Source: Xiphophorus maculatus (lineage: Eukaryota; Chordata; Actinopteri; Cyprinodontiformes; Poeciliidae). From it: a stretch of 64,000 bases of DNA. Within the stretch, counting starts at the first letter, position 1. Each line of letters opens with the position of its first letter. The translations under genes and the position numbers were made by a program. This document shows positions 54,371-64,000 of the stretch, piece by piece. Location: contig NC_036448.1 in NCBI RefSeq assembly GCF_002775205.1, positions 5,859,072-5,923,071 on the forward strand, read 5' to 3'. The notes beneath the pieces were generated by a model that was not told the origin of the DNA, did not search any database, and was given only the letters and a program-made list of their open reading frames with translations.

Positions 54371-54534
54371 TGCTTCTGCTCCATGTGGTTTTCAGCTCTG
54401 AAAGCACTAAAACTCAACCTGCCCATTCACAGTGCTGAGTTATGAACTTGGAAAAGACATTTGTCTTTAAGTGTGTCGAACGAGCTCTGCTTGAATTTCA
54501 GCCATAACTCAGAGGAGACCCCACTTAGAAAAAT

Positions 54535-54720
54535 AATTACGGGGCCTCGCAGAAGTATTCACACCCCTTTTGACTTTTTCCCCCTCTCTCCACACATTAC
54601 AAAGAAAACTACAAAGCTTTTTATTTTATTTTATGTTACAGGTCAAATCTTATTTGGGTATTATTTCAAAGTGGAAAGATTTTAAAGTGTAATGAAAACT
54701 ACACATGTTTTTAGGTTTTG
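54535..54720 (+). mobile_element. Tc1-like terminal fragment
   Basis: GGCCTCGCAGAAGTATTCAC, then ACCCCTTTTGACTTTTTCCC match a Tc1-like terminus with a few substitutions. Only this end is clear. Confidence 0.65.
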
Positions 54721-56131
54721 TTACAGATACAAATCGGTAAAGTTTTTACTTTGATTCTCCTAAATAAAATGTAATGTTACTAGCAGAACAGATATACAGC
54801 AAGAGCCACAATTGAGTTGTTTAGATCAGAACAGATGAATGGCCCAGTTAAAGCCTAGCCCTAAATCAAACTGAGTATCTCCTGTAAGACTTTTACATTA
54901 GTGCCCAATATACTTGAGCTTGACTTACAAATAGGAACGTGTAGGGCCGGACACAATCAATAACAATATATATAGCAATAGAATCGATAATACATCATTA
55001 CAGAATATCGAATGTATATAGAATATTCACTGAGCTCCGATCCAGAATTGAACAGCTTTCTGGGGGATGTAGGCAGAGGAAAATTGTAGCTGCTCAACCT
55101 CTCACAGCAATCAGCAGCATCAACTAACTCACTCACTCTTTGGTTTCCTAGCAACAACTTGTCGATTAACTTGCGCAGCAGCAGTTTCAGGTTTCCTTGC
55201 CTCAGAGCTGCTTAAAAATAATCAACAGCGGCGTGGAGAGACCGCTGGATCAAACTGGAACGCCACCGGTGTGGCAGGATTTAGGACATTTAAAACTAAA
55301 GACTAATCGTAATTATTGAAACGCTTATATTGCGATATGTTTTTCCAGCACTAGGAATAGGTTAAAAAAAAACGTTAGTCTCGAAATAAATTTTACAAGA
55401 GGCCGCATGTCGTAAACACGATGGGAAATCCATTAAAATGCACGCAATCATTCTACACGTCTGGATGAAGATGTGTCGAAGATGCATTTATTGTGAATTG
55501 TTTATGTGTGTATTTGTGATCCTAATTGAATGTATCTACAAACTGAACGCGGTTCCTCTCTGAACAGCTGGTTTTTACTGAAATCCATACCTTAGTCCCC
55601 CCCCCCACCCCAGCCCCTCCTGCAGAAAAACAGCGGGATCTCCTGCCTGACATGAGCCGTCGTTTTGTGGTTTTTAGCAACCGTGTTATTACGCTCGTAA
55701 ATTTCCAGAATCCCCTGATAAAACATGGATTATTATTTGCTGACACCATTCTTAGTGATGCCGCAAGATCCGCAAGAATCGCGCGGCTCATGCCGAAAAT
55801 ATGAGGCCACGCTTAAGCGGCTTCGCGCAGACTGACAGAATCACTTTCTAGTAAATCTAATGACTGGGTTTGCTGATATTCTTTGGAGTGGACTCGTTTT
55901 TCACATCCAGAGGTACTTGCTGCAGGACTCTCTCTGCGAGGCAGGACTCTGCAAGGAAAGGCTTGCAGACTGTTGCAGCGAGGCGATTGGCCGGCGTGAG
56001 GGCCAATAGTCTGCAGAGCTGAGTGTTATTTGAACTCTCCTCAGACAGAACAGTAAAACCAGACAACATCATCTGACTTTTCTAAAATTATTCCCTGGTA
56101 AGGTTCAGTTTTTATTTGCTCCTGAGACTCC
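54721..56131. other. Region upstream of mkx, no gene recognised
   Basis: AT-rich with scattered CpG. Some may be mkx promoter or noncoding exon sequence. Minus-strand open frames here lack domains. Confidence 0.35.
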
Positions 56132-56158
56132 AAAAAAAAAAAAAAAAAAAAAAAAAAA
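56132..56158 (+). repeat. Poly(A) run of 27
   Basis: An uninterrupted A tract about 125 bp ahead of the mkx start. It produces spurious Lys-rich open frames. Confidence 0.95.
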
Positions 56159-56284
56159 GGAGCAGTGGACATAATTTATATATATTTTCCTTGTCTATAA
56201 AGAATGAGGATCTACCGTTTGTGGACGTCTTTGGGAGTCTGTTGATGCACCTGTTGACAGAGGACAAACCCTTAGTGTTTAAGA

Positions 56285-56466
56285 ATGGACAAATTTGCAG
56301 CGATGAAGACTGATGATGCTCAGTTTTGTTTGGACAACTACAGAAGAGTTGAAGACAGGACCGGGCCGAACTGTGAAGACTCACCTCAGACGAGCTTAAC
56401 AGACGGACAGAGCCCAGACATGCAGCAGGCCGAGAAAATCTCTGCCATGAAGTACAGAAGATGCAG
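56285..56466 (+). CDS. mkx: mkx coding exon 1
   Basis: Start MDKFAAMKTDDAQFCLDN, then RRVEDRTGPNCEDSPQTS, to KYRRC. Donor GTAAGA. A different frame is open just before (ending at 56313), and it includes MHLLTEDKPLVFKNG. The choice of start depends on phase with exon 2 and is moderately sure. The exon may begin at an acceptor-like AAAG near 56202. Confidence 0.65.
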
Positions 56467-57704
56467 GTAAGAATCTTTTCTTAAAGAATTTTTTTTTTAA
56501 TTCTTTAAATTTTGGACTTCAAAAAAACAAAAACGACCTGATTTATGGAAGTTCCAACCTAAAACAAAAAGATATATGGCATGAAGTATTTGTCTTGTAG
56601 CTCCCCCAGGTCTCGTCTCGGTGGGGTGAAAGCTCGTCACAAAAGGCAGGTGCTCCAGGACATGGCTCGGCCGCTGAAACATTGGCTGTACAAGCACCGG
56701 GACAACCCTTACCCAACAAAAACCGAGAAGGTTCTTCTCGCTCTGGGTTCACACATGACACTAGTGCAGGTGAGACCGTCTCGTCAAAGGACTGCTTTTT
56801 TTTTTGTTTTTTTGTTAGGGCTAGTCATACTGATCGATCCAAGTGATGTCTGTGCAAGGTTTCCAACTGGTTTGCAAACGCCCGGCGAAGGCTGAAGAAC
56901 ACGGTGAGGCAGCCAGACCTGAGCTGGGCGCTGAGGATCAAGCTCTACAATAAATACATCCAGGGAAATGCTGAGAGGCTGAGTGTGTGCAGTGACGATA
57001 CAAACTCGGACGGTGAGGCTTTAAGATTAATGGTTTGACATAAATCAGTCTTTTCGTTTCACTAGTCAAGAGAATTCTAAGAGTTAGGTCTGGACCAGTG
57101 GCCCTCAAGGGCCGATGTCCTGCAACTTTTAGATGTCCCTCTTCTTCACCACACCTAGCCTAAGAGGCGTGAGAGAGATTGACTGCATGTTAATGAGGCA
57201 GTTTCACTGTTTACTTCAAGTGTGTAGGACAAGGGACACGTCTAGAAGATACAGGACTTCAGCCCTCGAGGAATGCAGTTCAGAAAGTCTAAACCTGCCG
57301 CTTTGTCCACTAAATCTCTCTTGTTAGGAAAAATTGCAGTGACGGTTTTGTTTCCTCCTCTCTAGACGAAGAGTGCACCCTACCGACTCCAACGGCCCAA
57401 TCAAACTTTGGCGGCTCGTCTTACCGCCGAAGCCTGCTTGAGAAACAGGCCAGCGTCCTCGCCGGGACAGACTTCTCCAACGAAGACGACGGCACGTCTC
57501 CTCCGTCCAAGTACAAGAGTAGCTTGCTGAACCGCTACCTGAACGACACCCTGCGACACATGATGGCGGCAAAGGCTGACGCCATTGCCTCCGCTCATGG
57601 GAAGAGATGCCTTTCCCAATCGTTCAGCTCCAACGAATGCGATCGAGATGTTGTCTCGCCGGATTCTTCCTCCGAAGCAGAGGCCAACTTCATCTACAGC
57701 ACGG
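56285..57704 (+). CDS. mkx: Mohawk homeobox (TALE/IRX-related), 5' four coding exons
   Basis: MKX is a nuclear TALE-class homeodomain repressor that directs tendon differentiation and restrains muscle genes. Coding exons 56285-56466, 56601-56769, 56859-57012 and 57366-57704 join in phase, giving about 281 residues. The homeodomain (about 70-132) has the three-residue-loop motif NPYPTKTEK and recognition helix VSNWFANARRRLKN. Then come the conserved blocks QPDLSWALRIKLYNKY, PSKYKSSLLNRYLNDTLR and SFSSNE...VSPDSSSEAEANF. Human MKX continues after this exon with a C-terminal block containing YWKEINAAMALTNLAQ; that exon is not found up to 64000, so the gene is cut by the window or its last intron exceeds 6 kb. 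The N-terminus differs from the mammalian MNTIVFNKL start, so the initiator is the weak point. Confidence 0.93.
56601..56769 (+). CDS. mkx: mkx coding exon 2 (homeodomain helices 1-2)
   Basis: Encodes SPRSRLGGVKARHKRQVL, QDMARPLKHWLYKHRDNP, then YPTKTEKVLLALGSHMTL to VQ, near-identical to MKX. Acceptor CTTGTAG, donor GTGAGA. Confidence 0.97.
56859..57012 (+). CDS. mkx: mkx coding exon 3 (homeodomain helix 3)
   Basis: Encodes VSNWFANARRRLKNTVRQ, PDLSWALRIKLYNKYIQG, then NAERLSVCSDDTNSD. Includes the DNA-contacting Asn of WFANARRR. Acceptor TGCAAG, donor GTGAGG. Confidence 0.98.
57366..57704 (+). CDS. mkx: mkx coding exon 4
   Basis: Encodes DEECTLPTPTAQSNFGGS, a variable middle, then PSKYKSSLLNRYLNDTLR and SFSSNECDRDVVSPDS to FIYST. 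The MKX repressor-type motif blocks are retained. Acceptor CTCTAG, donor GTGAGA. Confidence 0.95.
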
Positions 57705-60700
57705 GTGAGAGATTGTTGGCCTGCTAAAAGCTCTCGGCTATTAAGAAACGATTTCTTCCAGGAGACGTGAACTCTGTTGAAGGTTTCAATTTTACCCAGT
57801 TGTAACGTAATGCATCAGTTCAACACTGAAACTCACCGGAAATTGTAAACAACCATCCTCCAATGCGAAGAGAGACAAACCAAACGAAGCTAATGGTAAT
57901 GCTAATTCAATATTTGGAAGTGGGTCCAACACAGACTCGACAGCTTTGTTCACCTCCTCCGCTCCCATTGCTAAAACTACAGACAGACAACGATACTAGA
58001 ACTTCGCAGAAAAATGTCGTCCTTGTTCACAACCGGTAGAAATTTGACTCTGCTGTAAGCAAGAGTTGAATCGAGTGGAGTAGCGCAGGAAGACAATGGC
58101 CAAGCTAGTAAGAGATGGTTGACCTTGTAGGAAGATGTTATATACATCAAGGTTGATGAAGAGAAACAACAGGGGCCCTCCGGCTGAAGAAATAATAAAG
58201 ACATCTTCCTCGTTAATTAAAGATTAACGATGAATGCAAAGCACACTGGCAGTTTTACTACCCTGTTTCCTCGCAGCTCCATTTTAAAACACCACAGTGT
58301 GCAGTAAAATAAGAACACAGCAAACAGAAACCTCCAACTTGGCTCCCGAGGGCGATCTGACATTAATAAATCTCTGGCGTCCGTCTGTAAGTCAGAAGCT
58401 CGGCGAGATTCAATCATAAATGCAACGGCGAAACAGAGGGGGGGGGGGAGCTTGACACATGGTTACCTTCTCAGACTTACGGGGAGCACGGCGCACTGGC
58501 ACGACTCAAAGCCACCCGAAGGAGTCAGCCAAAGCCTCTGCAAAGATCACTAATAAAGACTCACGCAGATGCTGAAATCCTACATTTAAGAATTGGAAGG
58601 GGCTCTCGTTGGCTGCCACCGAACACCACAAATATCATTTCCATATACTTAGAATGTGCCATTTGTTCCACTTCGACTTCTAGCCTTGGTGGAAATGTCC
58701 AGTCCGGCCTCAAGGACAATTACAGCATGTCTGAGACTTTATTTCTCCCAGGGTGAGAAGTGGAAACATCAGCCTGGGTGTAGAAAGGGAACAGTCTGTC
58801 GGCAACAAAAAAAACAAAAAACGCTGAAGACAGACAGATTGTAGAGTAAGTGCTGCAGCAGCCACACAAATGTGAGGCAACACGCTAATATTTACTTGGC
58901 TTGTTCTAGCAGTCTGTGAGGATGTAGCTGTGTGCCTTGGCAGTCTGTATCTTCCATGTGTTGCTTTCCTGCTCAAAAGCAGTTTCATTTGCGTCGCATT
59001 AGAGGAGTTGTGTGTAGCGTTTCTGTGATCACTTCCACTCTGTAGCACCTCTACATTCGTTTCACTCCAACACTAAGGACGGCGCTGCCTAATTACTCCT
59101 GGCAACAAAGAAGTTCCAGCCTCGCAAAGTTACTTAAGGAATGTTTTTTTTTAATAGTTCGAGTAAAACTTGTGTGTGTGAAAAAACACACAAGTAGGAC
59201 GTAGGTTAGCAATTAAACAGGAGAAAAGTTTAACACCCGAACACAAACCTTCTGCGGTTGCATAGGCTCACGAAACGAGAACGTCACGTTCATTTTAAAG
59301 GCTCGTCATGAGCTGAAAGTAAAAAAATGCAGGGGTTTCGTTTATGTTTTTGCTCTGTCAGGAGTTGTGTCCTTCTCTTAGTGGTTTTATCTTCCTGCTA
59401 TCGGTTAATCAGCGCACCTGTTACTCATCCCGTGATCACTCTGCTAGTTTGCTTGGTTCATTGTCAGCCAGAACCCTGCCAGTATCATTACCGGCATATT
59501 GCCCCCTGCTTACCTTTGCTTTTGGGGTGCTGCGTTTTCAGGCGATTTTTGCATTTTCTCGATTCTCTCGGACAACCTCGCAATTTTGCATTGAAGCTAC
59601 TCTCTCAGACATCTGCTTCTGGAGTCTGTCTGCACTTGGATTCATTTGAGCTGCTCCGTTAGGACAGGAAAATACCTGGAACTCTATAGTTTATTGTAGA
59701 GTTCATATATTTATTATATAGATCTCTAAGATCCCCCTAAGAGTTTCAATGGTTCAGTGGTGCATCCAGTACAACAAAATACAATGCAATCAACAATTGA
59801 AAATCATCCCACAGACACTTAAATAAGATTATTCATTAAAACTAAGACTGTAAATCATTGATGTCACTTTTAAACTTTGCTTAATCTCTACTGCTTTTTA
59901 GAAATGTTTTGAACGGAAAGCTAAGCTGTGATTGTGAGAAATTCATTATAATTAACATTCCAGGAAAGCAGGTCTAATGAGTATAGCTTTACCTTTTCTA
60001 GAATTACTTTATAAGTACCTTCTTACAAGCAGAGAGGCCAGGTTTTGGATGAAAAATACGGTAAGGCATACAAATGATGCTAAAGCGTCCATTAAACAAG
60101 GCCAGAATGACAACAAAAATGGGGTTTTACAGTTTTCCTTGTCATGGTTTGATTTCAGGAGGTCCTGACAAAAACCATCTCTTGGTGTTTTAAGAAAACT
60201 GGGTCTGCAGCCATTAAACTGGCAGAGCTGCCTTTTCAGTTTGTTTTTAAGCCCAAACCGTATCTTAAAACAGTCACAATCTGGCTGCAGTCTTTAGCTA
60301 GCTATACTTAGCTGCGAGACTTAGCCTCTGAGATCTACGCTAAGTATTACCGTATTTCGGTGGGGTTTTTTTGCAGTTTGCCCTAAAAAAATTTTTCAAG
60401 TTTTCCCCAACATTTGCAGTTAATGTTGGGGAGTCCATCCTGAAGACAAGAAATTAGGGGAAACAATGAAGCTAGCACGCTAGCATCTGTTGTATTGTAT
60501 TGTGTTTAAAGTCTAATTCCTTCCTATGTTGTCGAACCGTTTGCATTGAATTTAAAACTGGGAAGCATTGTGGCTTAAAAACCATGATAATAGGATTAGT
60601 TTTTTTGTCAGCGTAACATATTTAGAATCAGGCCTTGCTTCAGTATTATAGTGGCTGACTATATGCACAAAAAGCAAGGAAATTTGTGTTTGCCTAGTTA

Positions 60701-61149
60701 TTCCTTCGTTTTACAATCCTTCCTCGCAAAAAAATGAAAAAGCATTCGTTTGGAAAATCTTTTTTTAATATCCAGTTAAAATGGTGCTACATATTTGAAA
60801 GGAAAATGGATTTGCTGGTTTAACAGCAGAGTTATGCGGGGAACGCGACCTGCCAAATCCACTCCATGAATCCCTCCTTCTCTATTGACTCTGGTTTGGT
60901 GTTGGATTTCAGGCTGTTTTGGACTGGAAGATGACTGGAGTTTGAAAAATTACTCGTTTAGCAAACGGAGGCCAGAACAACACAGAGTGTGTATGTGTGT
61001 GTGTGTGTGTGTGCAGACCATTATGTCCACCTCCAAATCCTGGAAGTGGCCTCTGATAAACCCCAAATCGGTGGGCGATGACATGTTGGATAGTTTGTTT
61101 TCTAAGAGTGGAGATATGGCATTGGTTGCAGTGTCTCATCTCCATATTT
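57705..61149. other. mkx intron or downstream, no exon recognised
   Basis: Searched by eye for the MKX C-terminal block (YWKEINAAM-like) without success. Open frames here have no domains. A perfect 11-bp inverted repeat is at 60404-60432 and a (GT)n tract near 60984-61014. Confidence 0.45.
60404..60432. repeat. Perfect 11-bp inverted repeat, 7-nt spacer
   Basis: TCCCCAACATT (60404-60414) and complement (60422-60432). Confidence 0.75.
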
Positions 61150-61345
61150 GAGCTGAGACGGCCTTCACCGATGACATGCGTTATTTTTTTCCCATTAGGG
61201 CGTCGCCGCCTCACACCCTCACAATACCTCCACAAAGAGCTGATTGGCATTGGCAGAGAGGCCTTGGCAAGCCTTTCATGGGTGCTGCCAATACACTCAA
61301 CTCTGCTTATTAACACACAAATGCATTTTCCTTACAAACGTGGCC
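61150..61345. promoter_or_regulatory. Candidate enhancer with clustered NFI half-sites
   Basis: Within 50 bp there are TTGGCA at 61250 and 61264, TTGGC at 61244 and TGCCAA at 61286, in a clean, non-repetitive stretch that also has ATTAACACACAAATGCATT. NFI sites are TTGGC(N5)GCCAA or half-sites. Placement next to mkx makes a developmental enhancer plausible, by inference. Confidence 0.38.
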
Positions 61346-62029
61346 CCGCTTAAGGGGGAAATAAACAGGCTCTCCAACAGTATAATATTAATTGCCAAGA
61401 AGCTTTGATACATCAAAGAAATAAATTGACCAAAGGCAAATTTCATTGCTCTTTGTGCTAAGCTTAGTTAAACTTGTATAGGAATACTGGAGTCAAAGGA
61501 GAGTTTCTTTTAAGCTAAAAAGAACTGGACACTTGAGATATTTATTAGAGATTCAGATACAAGAGACATTATTTCTTCTGCCAGCACAGATAAAATACAC
61601 CGGATTTTGTCTGGAATATTTTTTATTAACTTAATGAAGAGAATGCTTTGTTCATGTAAATTGTCACTGCGCTTGTGAAGCCGTATGATAAATGATATCC
61701 ACCCATCCATGGGCTGCTACCGTCCACTAGTAGTCATTAGGCTGAAGGTTGGGTGCACAAGAGATGCTGATAATAATCATTAAAGCAAAAAAATAAAAAT
61801 TATCATAATTGATTGTTTTCAATTAATGATGTTCGAATTTAATTGTAATAACAAGCTGTTGTAAATTTTGTACATATAACAACATATAAAAGGTGCTTTA
61901 CATATTTTACAGTTTAGATATCCTTAGAAATCAGACAGTTTTAATAGTAGTCAAACGTCTGTAAATAGCAATGTTTGCCATGATCTTTTTTTATTTTATT
62001 TTTTCAAAATGTCAGTTGGCTCCTTCACT

Positions 62030-62480
62030 CACGCAAAATGCTACGATTCCCTTTGACGCTACTGGCAGAATTTAAACTATTAGCAACATTTAAGCTATTG
62101 GTTGGTTACATGCTACCAATAGCATAGCTACATGCTATTGTTGCAATAAATGCTATTGCTACCAATAGCATTTGGTTAGCTTAAATACTACTTGTAGCAC
62201 TTAAGCTACTAGTGCTAATTTTACTTAATTGCTAAATTAGCTTGTAGCACTTAAGCTACAAGCTAATGTTATCTTAAATGCTAACAAACATTTAAGCTAA
62301 CAATCATTTATTGGAATGCTATTTCCAACAAATGCTACTTTATTGAAAGTAGCAATAATGTTTTTATCAACTCACTGAAGGGAACGCTTTGTTCATGTAA
62401 ACTGTGGCCACACTTGTGAGACCATTTCAAGCTACTTGTAGCATTTAAGCTAACATTAGCATTTTAGCTCATTTTTATAA
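62030..62480. repeat. TAGC/AAGCTA-rich degenerate repeat
   Basis: Many copies of ATGCTA, TTAGCATTTAAGCTA, CTACTTGTAGCA and complements in both orientations, forming nested partial palindromes. Not coding. Confidence 0.75.
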
Positions 62481-62594
62481 GAAAGCTAAGAATTCCATAC
62501 TAAATTGAGTATGTCTTTTTTTTAATTTATTTCTGGATTATTTTGTGCTTACCTTCTTGCTAGAATCCCCTAAACACTATTCCGCTCATTAAAG

Positions 62595-62760
62595 CTGCCC
62601 CTCTGGGTCATTATGGCTCCGCTGTGAAGATAAAACGGAGAGTCACGCTGCCAGAGCATGACAATCACCAGCACCGTTAATATGTTTTCAGAGTGCATGG
62701 GAGACGCTGCGGCAGCCACTAAACCTGCAGCGAGCCTGAGTTAGGTGATGCCACTGGAGT
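62595..62760. promoter_or_regulatory. Candidate conserved noncoding element
   Basis: Non-repetitive, GC-balanced block (CATTATGGCTCCGCTGTGAA, CAGCACCGTTAATATGTT, ACGCTGCGGCAGCCACTAAA) directly after the TAGC repeat. Function is inferred from base composition contrast only. Confidence 0.28.
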
Positions 62761-63429
62761 GTGTCGTACAAGTTGTCAGTCTCAAAGGAGGTAAAAGTAT
62801 AAGGAATGGTTGACTGGCAATGATTTATGATTTATTATTAAGTACTGTTTACAGTGGACACTAACACCAGCTCAGTTTTACCTGTAGGGATCCCATCAGT
62901 GTGGCTGAATTTGTGTTAATTGGAAATATTTCAGGACACGGGCCTTGCTGTGTTTTTTTCACCCCTTTTTTCTCCCTCTGTTTGTCATTGTTTCAAAGTG
63001 GGGATTATGTTGCTAAAAAGACGTGTGCTCTGAGTAAAAAAAACAAAAAAACACACTTTGCACTAAAAAAAAAGGAGAATGCAGCTCAGACAAAAAAAAC
63101 AAACAAAAAAAACTGGTCACATTCAACCGAATGGAGTTTGTCAAGCTTCCTTTTTTATGTTTATTTAACTTGATGACTTAATAAACTTAGTAAATTAACT
63201 TTGCATAAACTTAATATGATTACCCGCGAACAATCAACAACATATTTAAGTTGGATCACATTAAAGGTTTATGTAACGGTCTTAGGGAGTCTGAATGTTG
63301 TTCTTCTACAACAATCAGAGATTCCTTTAAAGTACATTTTCAGATTCATCAAGCTGATATTTAGTAATTGTTTATTCTATTTTCTCATTGTCTCTGTAGG
63401 AATCTATTTTAGTCTATATCTTGATGTAC

Positions 63430-63665
63430 GTTAAGACAGATATGGATAAATATTTTTGGTTCTGTCCCGCTAAGTATCAGAGTGTATCAGAATCTGCCTT
63501 ACAGAGATTGTTAAAGTAATGTTTATCAGATCGTCCATTTTGTCTGTATTCTGAAAGCCTACTTCTTTATGGCGTACCTCTGGGCTTTGTTTTGAGACCC
63601 TTAGTCTTTCTGGTTTCTGTTTCGATTTTTTTATTTATTTATAAAACACAGTCATACATCAGACA
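63430..63665 (+). mobile_element. LINE reverse-transcriptase fragment
   Basis: From 63523 the frame reads LSDRPFCLYSESLLLYGV, then PLGFVLRPLVFLV, a decayed form of the non-LTR reverse-transcriptase block YLSDR...FGVPQGSVLGPLLF. Further upstream homology is unclear and no ends are seen. Confidence 0.7.
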
Positions 63666-64000
63666 GGTACATTTTTTTTATTCTTTATTTGTGTGAGAGT
63701 TTATGTATTTAAAAAGCTGCAGCAGGTAAATTGCCGTTTGTGGCCGTGGAAGCGGAACAGGTGCGCACAATGTTTATATTTCAAAGACCAGAAGAAGTTA
63801 AACAGATATTTGCTACTTGTGCGCCAGACTGCAGCTTTATGAGCTTTATAACGCTACGATCTATTGCGCTTACATTTTCATATTGATTAAGATGTATACC
63901 CCACTGGAAACAAAGCCCTGATTGGATTCATTGCTAACTTATAAAATTAAGTTGTCACTAATTCCCTTTCGCATAATGAAACTCACCAGAGGTAAAAACC

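Overview
The window is nuclear DNA of a ray-finned fish, almost certainly a teleost. It has split vertebrate genes with GT-AG introns, long AT-rich introns, (GT)n and other microsatellites, and many decayed Tc1-like, hAT-like and LINE repeats of the kinds common in fish. There is no bacterial, phage or CRISPR content. Three protein-coding genes can be rebuilt exon by exon with matching splice phases: wac on the minus strand (coding 17879 down to 9439, 13 coding exons, about 528 aa), a mpp7-type MAGUK on the plus strand (about 20099 or 19618 to 48006, 17 coding exons, about 608 aa), and the 5' part of mkx on the plus strand (56285 to 57704, four coding exons; the 3' end is not found in the window). 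Order and orientation match the WAC-MPP7-MKX block of human 10p12, but ODAD2/ARMC4, which lies between MPP7 and MKX in human, is not seen. The a/b paralogue cannot be settled from the sequence. Layout: 1-8200 is intergenic, with an antisense LINE piece (3035-3625), a TA-flanked MITE fragment and other repeats. 8205-17879 is wac with its 3'UTR. 17880-19617 is the head-to-head wac/mpp7 interval, with a degenerate minisatellite. 19618-48145 is mpp7, whose introns hold most of the mobile DNA. 48150-56284 is intergenic, with a decayed Tc1-like element, a 1.7-kb hAT-like element with perfect 8-bp target duplications and a GC-rich segment. 56285-57704 is mkx, and 57705-64000 is mkx intron or flank with TAGC-rich repeats and a LINE fragment. 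The genes are linked by conserved synteny and are not an operon. WAC is a nuclear WW/coiled-coil adaptor tied to H2B ubiquitination and transcription. MPP7 is a cell-polarity and junction scaffold. MKX is a TALE homeodomain regulator of tendon and muscle differentiation. Several non-repetitive, motif-rich noncoding stretches in mpp7 introns and around mkx are candidate enhancers of such a block. The most unusual signals are: a dozen or more perfect short inverted duplications with tiny spacers; a GC-AG intron in wac; a wac protein lacking the central segment of the mammalian protein; two alternative phase-compatible mpp7 first exons; an intron of mpp7 made largely of a CT/GATC microsatellite running into its splice acceptor; and abutting or nested transposons whose target duplications can still be read.
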